From positions 1-53,441 of the forward strand of contig NZ_JAKGUG010000014.1 of the NCBI RefSeq assembly GCF_021568855.1: 53,441 nucleotides of DNA, in the 5' to 3' direction. Origin of the DNA: Dethiosulfovibrio russensis (GTDB lineage: Bacteria > Synergistota > Synergistia > Synergistales > Dethiosulfovibrionaceae). Of this stretch, positions 41,894-49,358 are shown piece by piece (the first letter of the stretch is position 1; each line of letters begins with the position of its first letter). The position numbers and the translations under genes are program-made. The notes below the pieces were generated by a model. That model searched no databases and was not told the DNA's origin. It saw only the letters and a program-made list of their open reading frames with translations.

Positions 41894-43162
41894 TTAACCG
41901 TCGATCTCCCCGTCACCCGATACGATCGGCTTGAGATCGTAATCGGACGCCTGGGCCAACTCCGCAGGAGACTTCTCCCCATCGGTCTCCTCCTGAATGG
42001 GAGAGACGACCATACCGGGCCTGACCGACTGAAGCCCCAGGAACACGATCCTCTCGCCGCCCTCCAGGCCGGAGAGAACCTCGCAGTTTTTACCTATGGA
42101 ATCCCCTACGACTACTCCCCTCTTGTCCACCTTATTGGCATCGTCGACGACGTAGACGAAATCTCCCTGGCCGTCGGCCATGACGGATTCCTGAGGTATG
42201 ACCGGAACCACGTTGGACCTGGAAGGCCTGGCTTCGATCCTGACCATAGAGCCGGGAACGAGGGCTCCCCCATCGTTCTCGAACCTAAGGCTGACCGTTA
42301 TGGTGCCGGTCCCCTTATCCATGACGTTGTCCTCGAAGTCCCTCTCGCCTTTTTTGGGGTAGACCTCTCCGTTGACCAGCTTTATGGTCGCGTCGAACAC
42401 CGACTGATCCCGGCTTTTGAAGGAATCCAGCTGATCCAGATATTCCCTGTCCGGCAGGGCGAAGGAAACCCTTATGGGATCCATCTGCACTATCTTGGTC
42501 AGGGTCGTAGTCCCAGCCGGGGTGACGTAGTTGCCCTTGGTGTAGAACGCCTCTCCCACTTTTCCCGTTATGGGGGCCTTTATCTTGGTGTAGCTCAGGT
42601 CTATCTGGGCCAGAGACAGAGACGCCTTGGCCTGCTGTACCTGGGCCTTCGCCTGGAGAAGATCGCTCTGGGCCATGTCTATGTCCGACGCCGAAACGCT
42701 CCTGGAGTCGGCGGCCTTGAGTCTCTTAAGATATTTGGAAGCCCTGTCGTAGTTGGCCTCCGCCTTGGCCAGCTCGGCCTTCCTGAGAGACACAGTAGTC
42801 CTGAACTGTCTGTCGTCTATGGAGAAAAGAAGGTCGCCCTCCTTCACCATGGAACCTTCCTGGAAGTGAACCTCCGCTATCTCTCCGCTTATCTGGGGCC
42901 TTATGGACACCGACTGTATGGGCTCCACCCTGCCGATATACTCCCTGGGGACTGCCAAATCGGCCTTTCGAACCACGTGGAGCACCACCACGGGAGCCTG
43001 GGGCTTCGCCTGTTCGACCGCCTGAGCTTCGGCCCGGGCCTCGTCCTGCGCCTTTCCGACGAAGTACTCCCTTCCGAAGAAAGCCGCCGCTCCCAGTATC
43101 AGGATCAGCAAAATCGCCTTGGCCGAACCCCTTCTGCCTACGTTACCCATGTATAAAAGCAC
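41894..43162 (-). CDS. RND efflux periplasmic adaptor, system 2 (AcrA/MexA-like)
   Basis: An adaptor of 418-422 residues with an N-terminal transmembrane anchor (AILLILILGAAAFFG). AcrA/MexA marks are REYIGRVEPIQSVSIRPQISGEI, EGDLLFSIDDRQFRTTVSLRKAELAKAEANYDRASKYLKRL (hairpin), LSYTKIKAPITGKVGEAFYTKGNYV and the beta-barrel TIKLVNGEVYPKKGERDFEDN. The start is either GTG 43162 or ATG 43150; the ATG has AGGTG 9 bases upstream. It follows the TetR gene by about 23 bases. Confidence 0.92.
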   Translation of the reverse strand: MLLYMGNVGRRGSAKAILLILILGAAAFFGREYFVGKAQDEARAEAQAVEQAKPQAPVVVLHVVRKADLAVPREYIGRVEPIQSVSIRPQISGEIAEVHFQEGSMVKEGDLLFSIDDRQFRTTVSLRKAELAKAEANYDRASKYLKRLKAADSRSVSASDIDMAQSDLLQAKAQVQQAKASLSLAQIDLSYTKIKAPITGKVGEAFYTKGNYVTPAGTTTLTKIVQMDPIRVSFALPDREYLDQLDSFKSRDQSVFDATIKLVNGEVYPKKGERDFEDNVMDKGTGTITVSLRFENDGGALVPGSMVRIEARPSRSNVVPVIPQESVMADGQGDFVYVVDDANKVDKRGVVVGDSIGKNCEVLSGLEGGERIVFLGLQSVRPGMVVSPIQEETDGEKSPAELAQASDYDLKPIVSGDGEIDG

Positions 43163-43185
43163 CTACCCTTCGAACTCGAAAAAAA

Positions 43186-43815
43186 TCAATCCACCAACAG
43201 ACCCCTTATGACCAGGTCTCTGACGGTGTACACGTAAACCTCTCCGGGAAAGCTCACCATTCCCGCTGCAAACTGCTTGGCGACCCCCATGGTCATCGCG
43301 TTTATGGCAGCCTCGGCCATGGCGGGCTCGATAGGTCGAAACACTCCGGACCTCACCCCCATGGCTATGACCTCGGCAATGACCTTTCTGACCTCTCTCA
43401 TAGGGTGATCCTCGTGACAGGCATGATCGGGGTCTATCTTCCTACGCAGATCCTTGTCCTCGTAATAGGCCTGGACCGTGGCGGAGATCAGCTTTCTCTT
43501 CTCGTAGAGGTCCATGAAGGTCTTGCCCACTATTTTCCTCAACAAATCGACCGGATCGGACTTGCTCAGGTCGACGGATCGGACGAACTCCCTTATCTCC
43601 TCGGTGTTCCTCTCCATCACGGAAAAGAGGATATCCCTCTTATCCTTGAAGTAGTTATAGACCGTACCCTTGGAGACTCCGGCCTCCTTGGCTATTCGGT
43701 CCATGGTGGTACCTTTCCAACCCTCTTCCTGAAGGAGCTTCTCCACCGCCGAGATGAGAGAATCTCTGGTCATCCTCTCCAACACGGCCTTCTTCCTGGC
43801 GGAAAGCCTCGCCAT
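43186..43815 (-). CDS. TetR-family regulator of efflux system 2
   Basis: A 209-residue regulator with the TetR helix-turn-helix (AVEKLLQEEGWKGTTMDRIAKEAGVSKGTVYNYFKDKRDILFSV). The following helical domain (about 65-209) would bind an inducer. It is the first gene of the efflux operon and has a GGGGAGG site before ATG at 43815. Two candidate promoters and several operator-like repeats stand directly upstream, consistent with self-repression and co-control of the pump. Confidence 0.92.
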   Translation of the reverse strand: MARLSARKKAVLERMTRDSLISAVEKLLQEEGWKGTTMDRIAKEAGVSKGTVYNYFKDKRDILFSVMERNTEEIREFVRSVDLSKSDPVDLLRKIVGKTFMDLYEKRKLISATVQAYYEDKDLRRKIDPDHACHEDHPMREVRKVIAEVIAMGVRSGVFRPIEPAMAEAAINAMTMGVAKQFAAGMVSFPGEVYVYTVRDLVIRGLLVD

Positions 43816-43840
43816 GGCCTACACCTCCCCATCACATCCA

Positions 43841-43922
43841 TGACCGACGGTTTTTATTTTGACCTACGGTCATCATAGGTAAAAGAGTCTAATCGATCGG
43901 CTGCTCTTTGTCAACGACGGTC
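43841..43922 (-). promoter_or_regulatory. Promoter P1 and three ACCGTnGGTCA-like operators of efflux operon 2
   Basis: On the minus strand TTGACA (43909-43914), 17-base spacer, TAGACT (43886-43891) form a strong promoter. Around it are three related blocks: GACCGTCGTTGACA overlapping the -35 box (43909-43921), TGACCGTAGGTCA (43860-43872, inverted TGACC-GTA-GGTCA) just after the start site, and ACCGTCGGTCAT (43839-43849) further on. Their similarity and positions fit TetR repressor sites. Confidence 0.65.
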
Positions 43923-43940
43923 TTACCGAAAAACAGCGCT

Positions 43941-43987
43941 ACTTACTGAACGATAAGTAAGTTAGCTTATATAAACAAAAAAGTCAA
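43941..43987 (-). promoter_or_regulatory. Second promoter P2 with 22-bp inverted-repeat operator
   Basis: On the minus strand TTGACT (43982-43987), 17-base spacer, TAACTT (43959-43964). The inverted repeat ACTTACT-N8-AGTAAGT occupies 43941-43962 and overlaps the -10 box and start. A repressor there would block P2. This repeat differs from the blocks near P1, so a second regulator may act. Confidence 0.6.
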
Positions 43988-44083
43988 TGGAACAACATTA
44001 CGAAATCGCTCCACCTAGGCTAGTTCAAGTCTTTGTTTCGGTCTGTCCCCATGTAGAAAGTGGATAAAACGGTGGGGATCACC

Positions 44084-44123
44084 TCAAAAGAACGGGCCAG
44101 GGAAAAATATCCCTGGCCCGTTC
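44084..44123 (-). terminator. Intrinsic terminator of the ABC-cupin operon
   Basis: GAACGGGCCAGGGA / TCCCTGGCCCGTTC form a 14-bp stem, followed on the minus strand by TTTTG. It lies 25 bases after the last cupin stop. Confidence 0.85.
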
Positions 44124-44147
44124 GACGATATTTGCAAGAGCTTATAT

Positions 44148-44495
44148 CTACGCTTTTACCATTACCAAAAGCATTTTATAAGGGGTGAGTGCCTTTAGGG
44201 CGTGGGGCACATTGGCGGGCATAACCACAGCATCCCCCGCTTTGGCGGTGGTACAGTCCTCACCTATGGTTATCTTGACACTTCCTTCTAGTACGTAAGC
44301 CATGGCATCTCCCGGGGCACGATGGGTACTTAACCCTTCGTTGGTATCGAAGGAAAACATCGTCACCACAACGCCTGGCTTGTTAGCCAAAGTAAGGCTA
44401 GAGACCTTCCCTGGATTTATTGCAACGAGATCGGTCAGAGTAAAAGGCACACAGTGCTCCACATTTTTAATGATTTTTTCCGCAGTTTCCACCAT
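44148..44495 (-). CDS. Small cupin-domain protein A
   Basis: A 115-residue single-domain cupin. It has the metal-region STHRAPGDAMAYVLEGSV (His and Glu ligands) and the second motif AGDAVVMPANVPHALKAL with another His. It is small and soluble and may bind a metal or a small ligand; such proteins often act as isomerases, sensors or unknown enzymes. It follows cupin B by 21 bases in the ABC transporter operon, so the ligand may be the transported compound. Confidence 0.85.
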   Translation of the reverse strand: MVETAEKIIKNVEHCVPFTLTDLVAINPGKVSSLTLANKPGVVVTMFSFDTNEGLSTHRAPGDAMAYVLEGSVKITIGEDCTTAKAGDAVVMPANVPHALKALTPYKMLLVMVKA

Positions 44496-44516
44496 CTTTA
44501 TCGCTCCTTCTAAAAA

Positions 44517-44846
44517 TCAAATCATGGTAATCTGTAGTACCTTGAAAGCCTCTGCGCCACCTACGGCATGAGGAACGTCCTTAGGCACCATAAAGACCTC
44601 TCCAGCCTTTAACCTGCTCTTTCGCTCTCCCTGAGCGATCAAGGTCTCTCCTTCCACCACTAGATACATGGTGTCTCCGGGGTAACGCTCTTCGCTCACC
44701 ATTTCCCTGTCCGCAAAGGTAAAAAGCGAGACGTGCACGTGATCGCTTTCGGAAAGGGCCATGCTCACAACCTGGTTCTTCTCTCCTTCGATAAGAGACG
44801 CCAGTCCCTCCGCTTCCTGTGTCGGAAGATTTTTTAGAATCCCCAC
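44517..44846 (-). CDS. Small cupin-domain protein B
   Basis: A 109-residue cupin related to protein A. The first motif is VSEERYPGDTMYLVVEGE, in which the usual His position of protein A is occupied by Glu, and the second is AGEVFMVPKDVPHAVGGA with a His. The altered first site suggests changed or absent metal binding. The GTG start at 44846 is chosen because AGGAGG lies 9 bases upstream; the ATG at 44882 would put that site inside the gene. It lies after the ABC ATPase. Confidence 0.83.
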   Translation of the reverse strand: MGILKNLPTQEAEGLASLIEGEKNQVVSMALSESDHVHVSLFTFADREMVSEERYPGDTMYLVVEGETLIAQGERKSRLKAGEVFMVPKDVPHAVGGAEAFKVLQITMI

Positions 44847-44916
44847 TCGCAAATCCCTCCTATAAAAGTTAAAACTCGTCATCTAGCGAGATCGTACTAA
44901 TCCCCTCACGGACGGA

Positions 44917-45609
44917 TCACACCGTGATAAGGGATATTATCCGGGCACGCATCTCCGAAAGCTCCTCGGTATCCACATGGCGCCCTTCTCTTCCAGAAAG
45001 GGAGATCTCTTCGATCACCCTGGCAGGACGACGTGAAAAAACCAGTATCCGACTTGCGACCGTCAAGGCTTCATCGATTTCGTGAGTTATGAATAGCACT
45101 CCCTGTCTTCTGGTCTCCCACACCCTCAAAAGAGTGGAAAGCATCTCCTGTCGCAAACAATAATCTAAACCTTGAAAGGGTTCATCCATAAGCAGCAGCC
45201 GACTGGGATAATAGAAAGCCCTGGCTATGCCGCATCGTTTCAGCATGCCGCCAGAGAGCTGACTCGGATAGAACCCCTCAAACCCCTTTAGCCCTACAGC
45301 CTCTATAAGACCAAGAATCTCCTCCCTATTCTCGACGTTCCTCACAAGTCGAACATTGTCGTATACAGTTTCCCAAGGAAGGAGCCGGTTATCCTGAAAG
45401 ACATAGGCTATACACTCTCTGTCCGCTTCCACGATCCCTCGATCGGGAGACATCAGACCGGAGATAGCGTTAAGCAAAGTTGACTTTCCACAGCCGGAAG
45501 GCCCTATGACAGCTACTATTTCGTCCTCTTTGACTTCGAATGAAACGTCCTGCAAAACAGGAAGGGAACGGAAGCTTTTCGTTACATTACGAACTCGTAA
45601 CACGTCCAT
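44917..45609 (-). CDS. ABC transporter ATPase (nitrate/sulfonate/taurine-type)
   Basis: A 230-residue ATPase of the SsuB/TauB type. Walker A is IGPSGCGKSTLLNAISG, Q-loop VFQDNRLLPWETV, signature LSGGMLKRCGIARAF, Walker B RLLLMDEPFQGLD, and the H-loop Thr-His-Glu-Ile-Asp (FITHEIDEAL). The ATG at 45609 has GGAAGGACG immediately upstream; the longer frame from 45642 is unlikely. It overlaps the permease gene by 23 bases. Confidence 0.93.
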   Translation of the reverse strand: MDVLRVRNVTKSFRSLPVLQDVSFEVKEDEIVAVIGPSGCGKSTLLNAISGLMSPDRGIVEADRECIAYVFQDNRLLPWETVYDNVRLVRNVENREEILGLIEAVGLKGFEGFYPSQLSGGMLKRCGIARAFYYPSRLLLMDEPFQGLDYCLRQEMLSTLLRVWETRRQGVLFITHEIDEALTVASRILVFSRRPARVIEEISLSGREGRHVDTEELSEMRARIISLITV

Positions 45610-46366
45610 CGTCCTTCCAGGAAAATAGAAACCGGGCGACATACCCCGAGAGATAGAACAGCGCCACGGTGATTATGGACCAGGCTATTATGGTCTCGGG
45701 TTCCACGTTCAACCTCGCATCTTTTATCATTCCACCGATACCGTCGCTGGTCGTCAGGACCTCGCCCATGACGACTATTTTCCATGCAAGCCCCAAAGCT
45801 ACTTTAAAGCTGGAATTGAAGTAGGACATCACCGACGGGAAAACGACGTGAAACATCTTCTTTCTCTCCGAGAAACGATACAGATACGCCATCTCGAGAA
45901 GCCCGGGATCCACGTTCCTGATACCCTCGGAGACACTGATAGAGATGACCGGAATGGTCGCCGTGACAACTATGAACACGGCAGGCTTGCCGTTAAACCC
46001 GAACCACACCAACGCCAGGACCACCCATGCCACAGGCGGGACGGTCTGAAGGATCCCCACCATGGGAGAAAGGATATTCCGAAACCGCTCGGAATATCCC
46101 ATGATAACTCCAAGGATCACCCCGCCCAGAACCCCCACGAAAAGCCCGGCGAGCAGACGAAAGAGGGTAATCAGGATCATCGAGTAGAGAGCAGGGGTCG
46201 AGCATATCTCGTAGAGAGATTGGCAAACGCTCTTTATGGCCGGAACCACGAGAGGAGAGAAGAAAAAGGTCAGAGATTGCCATAGTCCTAAGACCAGAAG
46301 CAACGAAAGAGCTCTATCCGCAACCGCCATGGTTCGTTTTTTAGTCTTCGACGTAATACATGCCAT
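45587..46366 (-). CDS. ABC transporter permease (SsuC/TauC-type)
   Basis: A 259-residue membrane permease with about six hydrophobic segments and the BPD-type EAA loop (EGIRNVDPGLLEMAYLYRFSERKKMFHVVFPSVMSYF). The N-terminal region SLLLVLGLWQSLTFFFSPL is typical of the SsuC/TauC group. The start is uncertain: ATG 46366 overlaps the binding-protein gene by 26 bases, ATG 46330 lies 8 bases beyond it; neither has a strong ribosome site, suggesting translational coupling. Confidence 0.9.
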   Translation of the reverse strand: MACITSKTKKRTMAVADRALSLLLVLGLWQSLTFFFSPLVVPAIKSVCQSLYEICSTPALYSMILITLFRLLAGLFVGVLGGVILGVIMGYSERFRNILSPMVGILQTVPPVAWVVLALVWFGFNGKPAVFIVVTATIPVISISVSEGIRNVDPGLLEMAYLYRFSERKKMFHVVFPSVMSYFNSSFKVALGLAWKIVVMGEVLTTSDGIGGMIKDARLNVEPETIIAWSIITVALFYLSGYVARFLFSWKDDGRVTSS

Positions 46367-47312
46367 CGTCGGGAACTCTGCCTCCAATCGTCCTGGGATC
46401 AAAGTCCAGCAAAAAGCCGAAGAAGAGATCCAGATCGGCTTTGGCCTCCATGGCATCCTCGAAATGAAGCCCCATGCTGGGTATCGCCCTGGTTAACAGT
46501 TCTCCATCCAGGGCTAGATACTTCTCGGCCAGTTTACCCGCCTCCTCAGGGTGTTCCAAGGTCCAGATAAGACCCTCTTCGTAGCCTTTCTGAAAATCTT
46601 CTACGAGATCGGGGTTTTTTTTCGCGAAATCTCCCATAACTCCCATCCCCGCATTGGGAATTCTGGAATCGTTCTTGTTAATACGTCGCCACTCCTCCTC
46701 GAAGCTCGCGCCTACCCGGGCTTTCGGATTGGACATAAGAACCTTGGTGGCCATGGGCTCGATCAGAGTTGCGTATTCCGCCCTGCCCGAGGCGATCATA
46801 GCAGCTACCTCGGGCATGGAAGCGTAAACGATATTTACGTCCTTTTCGGGATCGAGCCCCGCCTCTTCCAAAAAACACCGGGTAAAGACATCGGGAGGAG
46901 AGCTCTTGAGGTTCACGTAGACATCCTTACCTCTGAGATCACTCCAGCTTCTAAACTCTCGGTCCGTGGTTATAAAATAGGTGACGCCCCATGTGTTCAC
47001 GTTCAGAAGCCTTACATCCAACCCCTTGTTGTAAAGCTTGGACATAACGGTCAGAGGGAAAGCCAGAAAGTGATGCTTTTTATCCTGCACCATGGCTATT
47101 AAGGTCTCGGCCTCACTCCAAAAATCTAACTTGATCCTTACTTCGTCGCCTAGAGTATTGTTTTCCATCATGTAGAGCAACGGCAATGCAGGAGGGGCCT
47201 TAGGAGTCCCTACGGTTATTAAAAAAGTCCCTTTCTCCTCGGAGTATCCAGAAGCGACCATTAGAAAAACCATGGTAACCGCGCACATGACACCTATAAT
47301 TCTCTTCAGCAT
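46341..47312 (-). CDS. ABC transporter substrate-binding protein (NMT1/SsuA-like)
   Basis: A 323-residue periplasmic binding protein with signal peptide MLKRIIGVMCAVTMVFLMVA (cleavage near SGYS). The fold signature follows NMT1/ThiY/SsuA proteins: ITVGTPKAPPALPLLYMMEN, the LRGKDVYVNLKSSPPDVFTRCFLEEAGLDPEKDVNIV segment and MIASGRAEYATLIEPMATKVL. Related transporters import sulfonates, taurine, nitrate or thiamine precursors; the ligand here is not obvious. It is the first gene of the ABC-cupin operon, read from the promoter at 47394-47422. Confidence 0.9.
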   Translation of the reverse strand: MLKRIIGVMCAVTMVFLMVASGYSEEKGTFLITVGTPKAPPALPLLYMMENNTLGDEVRIKLDFWSEAETLIAMVQDKKHHFLAFPLTVMSKLYNKGLDVRLLNVNTWGVTYFITTDREFRSWSDLRGKDVYVNLKSSPPDVFTRCFLEEAGLDPEKDVNIVYASMPEVAAMIASGRAEYATLIEPMATKVLMSNPKARVGASFEEEWRRINKNDSRIPNAGMGVMGDFAKKNPDLVEDFQKGYEEGLIWTLEHPEEAGKLAEKYLALDGELLTRAIPSMGLHFEDAMEAKADLDLFFGFLLDFDPRTIGGRVPDDGMYYVED

Positions 47313-47369
47313 CTTAATCTACCCTTTCTTGACCGTCTTAAACCTCGTCAAGCGACGAAAGTCATTGCA

Positions 47370-47422
47370 TGTCTAACGAACTAAATTAGACAAACCTTAC
47401 TATGTAAGATCTAGCCTGTCAA
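47370..47422 (-). promoter_or_regulatory. Promoter and operator-like inverted repeat of the ABC-cupin operon
   Basis: On the minus strand TTGACA (47417-47422), 17-base spacer, TAAGGT (47394-47399). Directly downstream lies a 7-bp inverted repeat TGTCTAA-N9-TTAGACA (47370-47392), placed over the expected start of transcription. A repressor site is likely; the regulator is not identified in this window. Confidence 0.65.
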
Positions 47423-47465
47423 GAAAAACAACGAGGCTAAGGCAGGGTCTTACCTCTAGTACCAG

Positions 47466-47521
47466 TTGACGAACAGCCGTCAGGGTCATAGAATAAAACA
47501 AACGATTTAAACGTATGTTTG
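47466..47521 (+). promoter_or_regulatory. Promoter and operator-like repeat of the cecR-ybhGFSR-like operon
   Basis: TTGACG (47466-47471), 17-base spacer, TAGAAT (47489-47494), then an inverted repeat CAAAC-N13-GTTTG (47499-47521) over the start region, 16 bases before the regulator's ATG at 47537. This is where a TetR-type repressor encoded by the first gene would bind. Confidence 0.6.
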
Positions 47522-47536
47522 AAAAGGAGATCCGAC

Positions 47537-48181
47537 ATGACAGGGATAAAGACGACCAAACAGAAGATCCTCGACACCGCAGGGATAGTTTTCGGAGAGA
47601 ATAGCTACAACGAGGCCACGATAAGGGAGATATGTTCACTGGCCGAGGTGAACCTTGCGTCGGTAAACTACCACTTCGGGAGCAAGGAGATGCTGTACCG
47701 GGCCCTTCTGGAGGACATACTCACCACCATCATAGAGAGGCATCCGGCTGTGCCGCCGGGAGACCACTCCGCCGAGGAAAGGTTGGCCTTTTTCTTGAGG
47801 GCCTACGTCAATCGGCTCGTCGGAGAGGCTCGAATCCCCGGCAACGAGGGCAGAATAGCCCTGCTTTCACGGGAACTGCTCCATCCCTCGCCGATAATGA
47901 CGGAGCTCATGGTCGAACACGTCTACCCCCAAAGGGACATACTAATGTCCACCGTGGCGGAGCTTTTGGGAGACGATGCCACGAGACGGCAGGTGCTGCT
48001 TTGCGTCATGAGCTCGGTGAGTCAGTGCTTCTACATGATATTTTTCAGCGACACGATAAAGGCCATCGGCCTGGCCGGAGAGGCCAGGGATATAGACATG
48101 GACACCCTCGCCCGCCACGCCGCTACATTCGCCCTGGCGGGGATAAAGGCGATCCGTGAGGGAGGGAAGATCGATGGATAA
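47537..48181 (+). CDS. TetR-family regulator, CecR-like
   Basis: A 214-residue regulator whose helix-turn-helix is ILDTAGIVFGENSYNEATIREICSLAEVNLASVNYHFGSKEMLY. The C-terminal part (HPSPIMTELMVEHVYPQRDILMSTV) fits the CecR (YbiH) type, and the gene order after it equals that of the E. coli cecR-ybhGFSR cluster. The ATG at 47537 has AAGGAG 8 bases upstream. Its stop overlaps the adaptor start by 8 bases. CecR controls sensitivity to some antibiotics in E. coli, and the same role is likely here. Confidence 0.88.
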   Translation: MTGIKTTKQKILDTAGIVFGENSYNEATIREICSLAEVNLASVNYHFGSKEMLYRALLEDILTTIIERHPAVPPGDHSAEERLAFFLRAYVNRLVGEARIPGNEGRIALLSRELLHPSPIMTELMVEHVYPQRDILMSTVAELLGDDATRRQVLLCVMSSVSQCFYMIFFSDTIKAIGLAGEARDIDMDTLARHAATFALAGIKAIREGGKIDG

Positions 48182-49358
48182 AAAGAGAGCTTTCATAGGA
48201 ATCGCCGCGGTAGCAGCGGCCCTGACGATGGCGGCAGCTGCGTCCTGGACCCTGGGAAAAAGCGGAAACGGGACCATCTCCCTTTCCGGAACGGTGGAGG
48301 CCACTACGTCGACCCTCAGCTTTCGTGTAGGAGGATATGTAAAGACCGTCTGCGTCGACGAGGGAGACCGGGTAAAAAAAGGGGCTGTCCTGGCAAAGCT
48401 GGACACCGAAGATCTGAAGCTGGCGCTGGAGACTGCCATAGGAGAACAGATCATGGCGGCGGCGAACTTGGAGGAGATGGAGAAAGGCAGCCGCCCGGAG
48501 GAGATAGCCGCTGCCAGCGCCGACGTACAGAAGGCCAAGGCGGCCTTGGCCGAGATGGAGGGAGGCTCCAGGGTCCAGCAGATAGCCGAGGCCCAGGCCA
48601 GGCTGAACCAGGCCGTCGCCGCAAGACGATCCGCCGAGGCCACTTTGGAGATGGCTAAGGCAGATGACGAGAGGTTCAAAAGCCTCTATAAATCGGGATC
48701 CATAGGCCAGAGAGAGTACGAATCCTACAGGACGGCATATCGCAACGCTCAGGAAAAACTACACGAAGCGAGGGCATCTGTGTCGGCTGCCTCCCAACAG
48801 CTAAGCCTTTTAAAGGAGGGAAGTCGCAGAGAGGACGTCCAACAGGCCTACGCCGCCCTTCAGGGAGCCCAGGCCCGCTACGACCTGGTAAGGTCCGGTC
48901 CGAGAGAGGAGGTAAAGGCCCAGGCCAGAGCCAGACTGAGGGCAGCCAAGGCCAGAACCGACATGGCCGCTTTAAAATTGGGATACGCCGAGCTGAGGGC
49001 TCCCTTCGACGGGACCGTGCTGGTGAAGGCCTCGGAAGAGGGGGAGAACGTCTCTCCCGGAACGCCGGCCTTCTCCCTCGCCAGGCTGGACCGACCATGG
49101 ATAAGGTGCTTCGTAATGGAGACCGACCTGTCCCACATAGCCCTCGGTCAGAGCGCCTTGGTGGAGGTGGACGGACTGGACCGCGGGATCGAGGGCAAGG
49201 TGACATACATATCCTCCCAGGCGGAGTTCACACCCAAAACGGTGGAAACCAGAAAAGAACGGGTCAACCTGATGTACCGCATAAAGGTCCGGGGCGATAA
49301 CGACGACGGAGTTCTAAAGATAGGCATGCCCGTCACGGTGAGGATAACTCCGAGATGA
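48174..49358 (+). CDS. HlyD/YbhG-like membrane fusion protein
   Basis: A 394-residue adaptor anchored by an N-terminal helix (AFIGIAAVAAALTMAAAASW). The lipoyl-like half domain FRVGGYVKTVCVDEGDRVKKGAVLAKLDTEDL is followed by a very long coiled coil (about 85-265, Ala/Glu/Arg/Lys-rich, with several repeats of QAxA/EExAAA type) and the second half LRAPFDGTVLVKASEEGENV. The long hairpin fits an adaptor reaching from the inner membrane to an outer-membrane channel. The ATG at 48174 has GGAGGGAAGATCG upstream. It overlaps the ABC gene start by 4 bases. Confidence 0.9.
   Translation: MDKKRAFIGIAAVAAALTMAAAASWTLGKSGNGTISLSGTVEATTSTLSFRVGGYVKTVCVDEGDRVKKGAVLAKLDTEDLKLALETAIGEQIMAAANLEEMEKGSRPEEIAAASADVQKAKAALAEMEGGSRVQQIAEAQARLNQAVAARRSAEATLEMAKADDERFKSLYKSGSIGQREYESYRTAYRNAQEKLHEARASVSAASQQLSLLKEGSRREDVQQAYAALQGAQARYDLVRSGPREEVKAQARARLRAAKARTDMAALKLGYAELRAPFDGTVLVKASEEGENVSPGTPAFSLARLDRPWIRCFVMETDLSHIALGQSALVEVDGLDRGIEGKVTYISSQAEFTPKTVETRKERVNLMYRIKVRGDNDDGVLKIGMPVTVRITPR

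Larger units (their letters stand above)
43816..44147. other. Intergenic control region between efflux operon 2 and the cupin/ABC operon terminator
   Basis: These 332 bases contain no gene. They hold operator-like repeats at 43841-43922, promoter P1 at 43886-43914, a second promoter with a 22-bp inverted repeat at 43941-43987, and the terminator of the cupin operon at 44084-44123. I see no tRNA or ORF in 43988-44083. Confidence 0.6.

Noticed and set aside
47313-47536. Riboswitch upstream of the ABC binding protein
   Set aside because: No thiamine, SAM, cobalamin or guanidine aptamer consensus was visible; the inverted repeat there looks like a protein-binding site.
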